A stretch of 8,782 nucleotides of DNA from the NCBI GenBank assembly GCA_021160705.1, contig JAGHBZ010000176.1:1-8782 (forward strand), read 5' to 3'. Source of the stretch: Candidatus Sumerlaeota bacterium. GTDB taxonomy: Bacteria > Sumerlaeota > Sumerlaeia > MWCT01 > JAGHBZ01. Under the pieces are notes generated by a model, which saw only the letters and a program-made list of their open reading frames with translations, was not told the DNA's origin and ran no database searches. The position numbers were made by a program, and so were the translations under genes. Shown here one piece after another: positions 1 to 6,041 of the stretch; position 1 is the first letter of the stretch, and each line of letters opens with the position of its first letter.

Positions 1-162
1 ATTACTATAAGCAACATGGCAGATATTAAATTTAAATTAGAATTTTGGAACACTTCTACAGGAGAAATCATCCACTGTTTAATTACGAACGAACTCACGA
101 ATATCTCGTTACCCAGCTTTTATAAAGATTTAGCCATTAAAATTTATCCAGTTAACAACTGA
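1..162 (+). CDS. 3' end of an unrecognised gene (partial, cut by window edge)
   Basis: Frame 1 is open from the first base to a TGA at 160-162, giving the last 53 residues of a protein whose start lies outside the window. The tail alternates polar and hydrophobic residues (for example IKFKLEFWNTSTGEIIH), as beta-strand-rich domains do. I do not recognise a family. A C-terminal carbohydrate-binding domain of a polysaccharide ABC transporter ATPase (Wzt-like) would fit the context, but no diagnostic motif is visible, so that is only a guess. The stop codon overlaps the ribosome binding site of the methyltransferase that begins 9 bases later, so the two are almost certainly co-transcribed. Base composition is AT-rich, like the start of the next gene. 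Confidence 0.55.
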   Translation: MTISNMADIKFKLEFWNTSTGEIIHCLITNELTNISLPSFYKDLAIKIYPVNN

Positions 163-171
163 GAGGTTTTA

Positions 172-879
172 ATGTACACTGATGCAAAGAAAGATATTTT
201 AGATTTCCTTGACCTGATACATCAATTGTATCAGCGAAGTGATATATATCTGGCATCTGTTCCTCCAGAAACAGGATATTTTTTACATTCATTAATCAGA
301 CTTACAAAGCCAGATGTTGTAGTTGAAATTGGCACGTATAAAGGTGTTTCTTCCCTCTGGATGGCAAGGGCCCTGAAGGAAAATAATAAGGGACATCTCT
401 ATACAATAGATATATATGAACATTCTTCACCAGAAGAACCTAGAGGTTTACTTAAAGGAGCAGAGCTGTTGGATTTTGTTAGTTTGATAGATGCTCCCTC
501 GGTTCCAAATGGGCTCAAAATCTGTAGACAAATGCAACTTTCAGTTGATATATTATTTATAGACGGAGACCATCGTATAGAGCCCTGTGCTGCCGACTTT
601 CTGTGCTTCTGGAAGATCGTCAAAAAGGGAGGCTTAATTCTACTGCACGATACAAATCTTGAATCGGGGTGGGAAGGACCTCGTTTTATTCTTGACTGCC
701 TTGAATCAAAGGTAAACGAAAAATATACATATAAATACATTGAATTGCTAAAAAAAGGAGAAGCAGGTCTAAGCTTAATCCAAAAAACGGAAGACTCTCC
801 CCCACGAATAATTCCTTATCTTGCTTATCTTATTTATTTATTACGAACCAAATTTAGATTCTGGTGGAAACGAAGTTAA
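172..879 (+). CDS. Class I SAM-dependent methyltransferase (Methyltransf_24/CmcI-like)
   Basis: This 235-residue protein is predicted to be a cytoplasmic methyltransferase using S-adenosylmethionine. Motif I, VVEIGTYKGVS, lies at residues 50-60. The acidic end of strand beta2 (TIDIY, D80) should contact the cofactor ribose. The strand-4 signature ILFIDGDH (127-134) and GGLILLHDT (153-161) are typical of the Methyltransf_24 group and of CmcI-like enzymes found in antibiotic and sugar O-methylation clusters. The last about 25 residues (IIPYLAYLIYLL then basic and Trp residues) are hydrophobic and cationic, so the tail may touch the membrane. The start is supported by GAGAGG five bases before the ATG; this site overlaps the stop of the preceding gene, indicating an operon. 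The acceptor is unknown. Given the nearby O-antigen ligase-like and glycosyltransferase genes, a sugar of a surface glycan is the reasonable inference. The family call is firm; the substrate is not. Confidence 0.9.
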   Translation: MYTDAKKDILDFLDLIHQLYQRSDIYLASVPPETGYFLHSLIRLTKPDVVVEIGTYKGVSSLWMARALKENNKGHLYTIDIYEHSSPEEPRGLLKGAELLDFVSLIDAPSVPNGLKICRQMQLSVDILFIDGDHRIEPCAADFLCFWKIVKKGGLILLHDTNLESGWEGPRFILDCLESKVNEKYTYKYIELLKKGEAGLSLIQKTEDSPPRIIPYLAYLIYLLRTKFRFWWKRS

Positions 880-1328
880 TACAATACTTTCTTATTTGTT
901 TATACAATTGAACTCTTTTTAAAGTTTGGTCAATAAAAAAGTCATTTTGGGTTTATTCAGTGGAGGTGGTTGTGGTTCTGTGATAATTTTCCGCGGAGTG
1001 CGTTGTACTTGAAGAGGAAAATTACAATTACTGGGCGCAGGCAAAGGACGGCAGTCTAATTCGCTCAGTTTCAATTGCGGATGTGACCACAGAGCCACTT
1101 GACCTGTGCTACGAACGACCCGGGGTGCTCTGGCTCCTGGACTCAGAGTTTGCCTACCGCTGCGACGTCTCCCCCGCCACGGCCGCCACTACCCCCTGGC
1201 ATTTGTATTACTAAAAATTTTTCTGAGAACTTTAGGGCCCACATGGTAAAAAGTTAAGGTAATACAAAAATCTACTATTTCACTCCTTTTGAAAGGTGTT
1301 GTCTCATAAATAAGTGCCATAAACCCTG
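880..1328. other. 449-base region without an intact gene
   Basis: This gap separates the plus-strand methyltransferase from the 3' end of the minus-strand ligase-like gene, so the genes converge here. Its edges are AT-rich, while 1030-1200 is strongly GC-rich and contains the coding-like fragment listed separately. A perfect 9-base inverted repeat, TAATTTTCC (984-992) and GGAAAATTA (1016-1024), brackets the entry to the GC-rich part. A short dyad CCTTTTGAAAGG lies at 1285-1296. I see no strong rho-independent terminator with a GC-rich stem and T-run for either converging gene, and no complete insertion sequence. Confidence 0.7.
987..1214 (+). pseudogene. GC-rich coding-like fragment with no start codon
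   Basis: After a TGA-TAA pair (981-986) the frame stays open for 75 codons to TAA at 1212-1214. There is no ATG; the only obvious alternative start is an internal GTG at 1083, without a convincing ribosome binding site. The translation looks protein-like, with segments such as WAQAKDGSLIRSVS and ERPGVLWLLDSEFAYRC, and ends HLYY. By hand count the two 60-base lines 1081-1140 and 1141-1200 are about 62% and 70% G+C, against about 33% for a line inside the methyltransferase (181-240). Most codons near the end finish in C, which suggests real past coding in a GC-rich background. The same frame just upstream of the double stop reads VEVVVVL, so the 5' part may have decayed. I do not recognise the family. 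It is most likely the C-terminal remnant of a transferred gene; a working GTG-started small protein is less likely. Confidence 0.45.
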
Positions 1329-3425
1329 CTAATCGTCAGGAGATTCAGTTGGGTTCAGCCAGTCCAGGAGTTGTTGACGAAGTTTCTTTGTCTGTTTTTC
1401 GCCCCAGACTGCTTCATATTGAGACCAAAATTGTGAATCCGCCAGAAGCTGGAGTATTTTTGCTTTTGCCTTATCCCCCTTGCCTTCAGCGGTAAGAATT
1501 TCTGCATAAGTTAATAGGATTGTGGGTCTTTTTCCGAGTTGACGTGCCTGATGAATATATTTAACTGCCTGAGCCAGATACTCCTCAGCCTCTTTACGTT
1601 TATCTTCTGCTTTAGCGTGGAGATAAAGCCGATAATATAGAGTTGCGAAGTTATAATCCAGTTCAGCATAATGAGGCCAGAGTCGTTCCAGGTCTTTATA
1701 CACTTTGAGAGATTTCTTTATCTTATCACCTGAAGATAAATAGTGTCCCAATTTATAGTATGTAGTCGCCGAAAACGGGTCAAACCGCAGAGCCTTTCTG
1801 CCCACTTCAGTTGCGCGGTTGTGTTGATTTCTGCTGGCATATATAAGCATCCTGTTGTGCCAGTATGCCCCAATAAACGATTTTACACTATAAGGTAAGA
1901 CGTTGAGACATAACCCGATTGATATGGAGATAAGAACCATACATATTACTCCGCTCGCCAAATTGAACGTGAGAGGTGAAGGTGATTTAAAACAGGTCCT
2001 GCTGGTAAGTTTAATTACCGCAAAAAACAATCCCCAAAATGACCACATAAGCACGTGCAGTATAGGTCTTCTGACTACTGGCATAATAAGCATTGCGAGC
2101 ATCAGTGTTAATAGCGTGGTTAAAAGTGCTACTAATGCAATCTTATGGTTTATCTCGCTGACCTTTTTTGCATTCTTCCAGAGAAAGAAAAATGTAAGAA
2201 AACAGAGGCTTAAAAACAAAAATAGCCCGATTAATCCAGACTCCACTGCCACATTAAGATAACAATTAAAAGCACTCAGGGTAATGTTCTTTATATTGTA
2301 AAGGAGATAATCCGGTGGGCGGTACGCATTGTACAGGATACGAAAACTCCCAGCTCCGTTTCCCCAGAGTGGGTTTAGCATTATTAATTCGGGAACCGGT
2401 CTCCAGATAGTCCATAGCCCGGCAGTTCCTAAATTATACTCCTCGCGAAATCCATAAAGGAATCCAAGTACCGTTCCGAGAACGAAAATCACCAGAATGA
2501 CCAGCAGAATATCAATAGCGAGCCGACGGGTAAATGGCGCTGGAGAGCCTCCATTCACCTTAGCCATTCTCCAGAATATCGCTGTTCCCACAACTGACGC
2601 CACGCAGAAGATTAATACCTCAAAATACTGGCGGGTAGCAAGGAGAGTAATGAACAAGAGTCCCAGTAAAACGTAATAATAATATCTAATATCCGATGAG
2701 AGACGACGTATGAGCAGGATAAAAATTAGTGGTGCTACAAGAATCAAGAAAATTGCGTAATATCTGACCCCCAAAATTGTAGAAAACATTGTGCCTGATG
2801 TGTTAGCAAGTGTTGAAATAAGAACCTTGCAAAATCCCATTTGCGTAGACGAAGGGTGAGGGACAGGGAGATATTTGTTCCAGAGCCTGAATACGCCTAA
2901 GTAGTGTAGCCACCCGAACAGGATAGTCAGAAGAACAAAAAACGCTATCACCGAAAGCACAGCGTAAAACTGCCGCCAGGTGTTGATGCCGAAGTAAATT
3001 GCGGCGAAAAATCCGATACACGCAACAAAATTAATCAGGGTTATATATGAAACCCAGCGATACTGTGAAAACAGTCCGGAGATTAATTGCCACAAAACAA
3101 AAATGATAAACACAAACCCTAAGATAGGAGGCAGAGAATACGCAAACTTACGCTCCCTCCTGAAAAATCGGTATTGCCGAATCAAAGCATATCCAGGCGC
3201 AACAATCAGAAGTACATTACCAAAGAGACGTAGCTCCAGTTCCTTGAGCTGGTCTAAGTAGTAGGTATAAGGAGAAAAACTCAAAATAATTATTCCTAAA
3301 AGTACACCTGCTATACAGGAGAGATAGTTTAATGGTTTCTCATTATGCGAGATTGTATAGAGCCCGCTTTGTGGAGTTTCATTCGAACTGGCAGGAGATT
3401 CTTCGCCTATATCAGATGATTCCAT
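1329..3425 (-). CDS. O-antigen ligase/polymerase-family membrane protein with C-terminal TPR-like tail
   Basis: This 698-residue protein has about a dozen hydrophobic segments between residues 35 and 512, then a soluble helical tail (about 525-690) with TPR-like repeats (ALRFDPFSATTYYKLGHYL, then LDYNFATLYYRL). The Wzy_C/WaaL region is recognisable: WRPVPELIMLNPLWGNGAGSF (341-361), followed by SAFNCYLNVAVESGLIG (384-400). Family members act in the inner membrane on undecaprenyl-linked glycans, joining them to lipid A core, to proteins or to each other; which applies here is unknown. The usual histidine of the HN-x-YL motif is Phe386. An ATG 48 bases further upstream (3473) is possible, but a strong AAGGAGGGGG (3431-3440) sits just before the ATG at 3425, so I place the start there. 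It is transcribed away from the fused glycosyltransferase gene, with which it may share a regulatory region. The family is fairly certain; ligase versus polymerase is open. Confidence 0.85.
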   Translation of the reverse strand: MESSDIGEESPASSNETPQSGLYTISHNEKPLNYLSCIAGVLLGIIILSFSPYTYYLDQLKELELRLFGNVLLIVAPGYALIRQYRFFRRERKFAYSLPPILGFVFIIFVLWQLISGLFSQYRWVSYITLINFVACIGFFAAIYFGINTWRQFYAVLSVIAFFVLLTILFGWLHYLGVFRLWNKYLPVPHPSSTQMGFCKVLISTLANTSGTMFSTILGVRYYAIFLILVAPLIFILLIRRLSSDIRYYYYVLLGLLFITLLATRQYFEVLIFCVASVVGTAIFWRMAKVNGGSPAPFTRRLAIDILLVILVIFVLGTVLGFLYGFREEYNLGTAGLWTIWRPVPELIMLNPLWGNGAGSFRILYNAYRPPDYLLYNIKNITLSAFNCYLNVAVESGLIGLFLFLSLCFLTFFFLWKNAKKVSEINHKIALVALLTTLLTLMLAMLIMPVVRRPILHVLMWSFWGLFFAVIKLTSRTCFKSPSPLTFNLASGVICMVLISISIGLCLNVLPYSVKSFIGAYWHNRMLIYASRNQHNRATEVGRKALRFDPFSATTYYKLGHYLSSGDKIKKSLKVYKDLERLWPHYAELDYNFATLYYRLYLHAKAEDKRKEAEEYLAQAVKYIHQARQLGKRPTILLTYAEILTAEGKGDKAKAKILQLLADSQFWSQYEAVWGEKQTKKLRQQLLDWLNPTESPDD

Positions 3426-3430
3426 AAGAA

Positions 3431-3440
3431 CCCCCTCCTT
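3431..3440 (-). promoter_or_regulatory. Strong ribosome binding site that sets the start of the ligase-like gene
   Basis: On the minus strand this reads AAGGAGGGGG, with its AGGAGG core (3434-3439) eight bases before the ATG at 3425. It lies inside the longer open frame that would start at 3473, so it argues that translation begins at 3425 and that the extra 16 residues are not part of the protein. Confidence 0.75.
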
Positions 3441-3519
3441 TTTCTCAAGAGTACTCAAAAGTATAGGATTCAATTACTACATCCTTTCCTTAAAATCAAA
3501 ATGATTTTTTCTCACCTGA

Positions 3520-3693
3520 TTGGCTACGTGGCTATTATATTCTGGTGAGATACCTCCTGGTGTATCTGGAAATAATCTCAGTGCTGATGAACCGGGCAAC
3601 ATAAAGGTTGTTCCTTTGGAAGCTACATCAAAGAAAAAGAAATTTAAGCAGTGTAAATTTCGTTTGTTAAATCTCAGGTGGAAAAAGTTATAA
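3520..3693 (+). pseudogene. Possible small coding fragment, no recognised family
   Basis: This frame follows a TGA (3517-3519), opens with TTG and runs 57 codons to TAA at 3691-3693. Its composition is protein-like: a Gly/Pro-containing stretch SGEIPPGVSGNNLSADEPGN followed by a lysine-rich tail (SKKKKFKQCKF) ending RWKKL. There is no ATG and no ribosome binding site, so if it was ever coding it is probably the remnant of a gene's 3' end. The minus-strand frame over the same bases also looks plausible, and at most one of the two is likely to be real. Confidence is low. Confidence 0.2.
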
Positions 3694-3746
3694 CTCATTG
3701 AGGCGGAGACGAGCGGATTATAAGCTTGATTTTCGTATGTACGTGG

Positions 3747-3766
3747 CTTGAAATTCTATTTTCAAG
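3747..3766. promoter_or_regulatory. Operator-like palindrome or leader hairpin upstream of the glycosyltransferase
   Basis: A perfect 7-base inverted repeat, CTTGAAA and TTTCAAG, is separated by TTCTAT. It ends 34 bases before the GTG start of the glycosyltransferase gene. The position suits a repressor or activator site, or a small hairpin in the mRNA leader. TTGAAA within the left arm resembles a -35 box, but no well-spaced -10 box follows. Function is inferred only from position and symmetry. Confidence 0.35.
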
Positions 3767-3800
3767 ATATTACCAAGGATATTAGGCAAAACGCAAAGAC

Positions 3801-6017
3801 GTGCTTACAGAAAAAGTCATACTCTTTCAACAACCAGTTGACGCAGTAGCAAAGAATTTTGCTAAGGCTTTACAAAAGCAAAAAGGCTATTGTGTGGAGG
3901 TCACGGATTCGTTCTTCAGATTTCTCAGGTCTCTGCATAAGGCAAAGGTGGTAATAGTCAACACAACTAAATTTGACGACCCACGCTTCTCGTTGCGTCT
4001 GCTCGGCTCAATCATTTCTGCCAAGCTATCTGGTATTCCCGTCATAAATTTCTTTACCCTTGATACGGTTGATTTATGTGATACGCCTGTCTTCAAACCA
4101 CTTCTGTATATAATAAATTTTTTAATTGCACGTTTTAGCGACAGGGTACTTGTCCTTGCCACACGTCAACATATTGTGCGGAGGTATCGGCTCAGCTCCA
4201 GCAAGGTGATTCCCATCCATAACTATGTGGATAATTCTTTCTGGAGTATTCCACAGCGTGGTGTGGGAGTGAAGAGTCATCAGGAGTTGCGTCTGTTCTA
4301 TCATGGGGAATTGTTGTGGTGGCATGGGTTGGAGCGAGTTGCACCGATAATTGCAGAGCTGCAGAAAAAATGCCCTGTTCGCCTGATTGTCGCCGGTAAT
4401 CTTTATCCTACCAGTATGAATCTGCTTGGTATAAAACTATGCAGGCAGGAGAGTGCAATTAAACGGAAACTTCACGATTTTCTGAGACAGGACTATGTAG
4501 AATGGTCAGGAAAATTGAAACGCACCCAGGTGAAATCTCTTATGCAGGACGTACATTTTCACGTATCACAGCTGGCGGATGATTCGGTAGTTGCTCGCAC
4601 AGAGGTGCGAACCTGTCTGCTGGAGGCACTCGCAGCAGGACTCCCCTGCCTTCATATACCTACGCCTGCATTACAGCAGCTCCCTTTTGAAGACCTTAAG
4701 AACATCATCTTTATAGACCCATCATCACCCACAGCGGCAGCTGAAAAAATCTGGTCAGTGTTTACCAACCCGGAACAATATGCACGGATAAGCGAGAATG
4801 CGCGCCACCTTGCTCAGGATAAGTTTGATTTTGCCAGATGGTTTACTTCAACAGGATTACCGCTTCTCACCGCTCTAATTGGGGGCAAAAGACTCCGCGT
4901 ATCACGTCTCACCAAATTTCTGGATTTCCTCACACGTCCGCTCGGCGTTCCTTTGTATTTTGCGCTCACGCTTATTTCAGCAAGTATCATCAAGCGTTTT
5001 GTAAAAGAGCGGAAACATATTGTTTCCTTCAATAATGCGGATAGTGAGATTGATAGCCACTCTACGGAGTCCATTGCACTCATTGATGAGCTCCCTTTTG
5101 TGAGTATTGTTATTCCCATATATCGTTCAGAATCCACACTGGCAAAGTGTCTTGATTCAATTATGCGATTGAACTACCCTGAGGAGCGACGCGAAATTAT
5201 AATTGTGGATAATAACTCGCCTGACAATTCGCGCCGAATAGCTGAACAGTACCCTGTTAAAATTATTGACGAGCCACACCAGGGTCGTGCCTTTGCGCGG
5301 AATACCGGCGTGCGAGCAAGCGCTGGTGATTGGATTGCATTCACTGACTCGGATTGTATGGTCGAGCCGAACTGGCTAATGAAATTTGCTCATTCCATAA
5401 AAACACATCCTGAGATTGCTATTTTCGGTGGAGAGATTGATAGCGTTGCCCTGTCTTCAGATATGAAACAATTCTTTCTTGAAGAATCCATTCTGGCACA
5501 GCAGGACGCAATGAATGGGGATATGCTGCTCTTTCCGTTTGTCATTACTGCCAATGCTATGATTCGCCGCTCCGTATTTGATAAGGTTGGGCTTTTTGAC
5601 ACCAATCTTATTACTGCCGAAGATACTGAATGGGGATGGCGTGCTCATTTCTCAGGGTTCAAGATGCATTATTGTCCTGAGGTTGTGGTTAAGCATTTTC
5701 ACCCGGTAACGCCCGGGGGGCTATTCCATCAGTTTTATGAATATGGAGTCAATGAGACGTATCTCTTTTTAAAACATCGCTCACGTATCCCGGCAGATGA
5801 GATGACAAGACGACTGTGGTTTACTCCCTGGCGTTATCGTCGTGTGATGAAAACGATATTTTTACGAATGCCGTTATCCATTTTATTTTCGCCACGGCTT
5901 CTCAAACGGTGTATTTTGCTCCTGGCAAAAGAGATTGGGTATCAAGGCGGAAGATTGCAGACAAATTTTTTACATCCTTCTACCTGGAAATGGTTTGACC
6001 TTTTTATAAGCGATTAA
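3801..6017 (+). CDS. Two-domain glycosyltransferase (GT4-like GT-B fused to GT2-family GT-A)
   Basis: This 738-residue protein joins two sugar transferase modules. Residues 1-350 form a GT-B domain related to GT4: a Rossmann-like N-terminal half, HGELLWWHGLERVAP (168-182), LIVAGN (195-200), and ARTEVRTCLLEALAAGLPC (265-283), the region that binds the nucleotide-sugar donor. The usual EX7E spacing is altered: E268 and E275 are six residues apart. A hydrophobic linker (about 376-398) follows. Residues 433-640 form a GT2 domain: FVSIVIPIYRSESTLAKCLDSI (433-454), the metal-binding DSD at 516-518 within WIAFTDSDCM, and the base region AEDTEWGWR (606-614). The C-terminus (about 680-715) is hydrophobic and basic, suggesting inner-membrane association. 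The start is GTG at 3801: an in-frame TAG at 3783 blocks extension and no good ribosome binding site is visible. It probably adds two sugars in turn to a surface glycan; donors and acceptors are unknown. Confidence 0.88.
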   Translation: MLTEKVILFQQPVDAVAKNFAKALQKQKGYCVEVTDSFFRFLRSLHKAKVVIVNTTKFDDPRFSLRLLGSIISAKLSGIPVINFFTLDTVDLCDTPVFKPLLYIINFLIARFSDRVLVLATRQHIVRRYRLSSSKVIPIHNYVDNSFWSIPQRGVGVKSHQELRLFYHGELLWWHGLERVAPIIAELQKKCPVRLIVAGNLYPTSMNLLGIKLCRQESAIKRKLHDFLRQDYVEWSGKLKRTQVKSLMQDVHFHVSQLADDSVVARTEVRTCLLEALAAGLPCLHIPTPALQQLPFEDLKNIIFIDPSSPTAAAEKIWSVFTNPEQYARISENARHLAQDKFDFARWFTSTGLPLLTALIGGKRLRVSRLTKFLDFLTRPLGVPLYFALTLISASIIKRFVKERKHIVSFNNADSEIDSHSTESIALIDELPFVSIVIPIYRSESTLAKCLDSIMRLNYPEERREIIIVDNNSPDNSRRIAEQYPVKIIDEPHQGRAFARNTGVRASAGDWIAFTDSDCMVEPNWLMKFAHSIKTHPEIAIFGGEIDSVALSSDMKQFFLEESILAQQDAMNGDMLLFPFVITANAMIRRSVFDKVGLFDTNLITAEDTEWGWRAHFSGFKMHYCPEVVVKHFHPVTPGGLFHQFYEYGVNETYLFLKHRSRIPADEMTRRLWFTPWRYRRVMKTIFLRMPLSILFSPRLLKRCILLLAKEIGYQGGRLQTNFLHPSTWKWFDLFISD

Positions 6018-6041
6018 ACAAAGTTAAACAAGGCATTTGAA

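Larger units (their letters stand above)
3426..3800. promoter_or_regulatory. Divergent intergenic region between the ligase-like and glycosyltransferase genes
   Basis: Both flanking genes are read outward from here, so promoters for both must lie in it or in the ends of the genes. I see no convincing pair of -35 and -10 boxes. Short dyads are present: AAAATCA-aaa-TGATTTT (3492-3508), AGATAC-8 bases-GTATCT (3548-3567), and CTTGAAA-TTCTAT-TTTCAAG (3747-3766). The minus strand carries a 73-codon frame (3477-3698); an internal ATG at 3602 would be preceded by AAGGAA and give a 41-residue peptide. The plus strand carries a start-less 57-codon frame at 3520-3693. Neither can be called a gene with confidence. 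Confidence 0.5.

Noticed and set aside
399..740. 113-codon minus-strand frame over the methyltransferase gene
   Set aside because: Antisense shadow of a gene with clear SAM-binding motifs.
908..930. Possible terminator after the methyltransferase (AACTCTTTTTAAAGTT)
   Set aside because: The stem is short, AT-only apart from one pair and needs a bulge; too weak to call.
1281..1300. Dyad CCTTTTGAAAGG downstream of the ligase-like gene
   Set aside because: The loop of only two bases and lack of a T-run make it a poor terminator, and nothing ties it to a regulator.
880..1328. Insertion sequence or mobile element around the GC-rich fragment
   Set aside because: No transposase motif, target-site duplication or matching terminal repeats beyond a 9-base inverted repeat that does not enclose the fragment.
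3426..3473. 16-codon N-terminal extension of the ligase-like protein from an ATG at 3473
   Set aside because: The extension would encode the strong ribosome binding site AAGGAGGGGG as part of the protein; the ATG at 3425 has ideal spacing from it.
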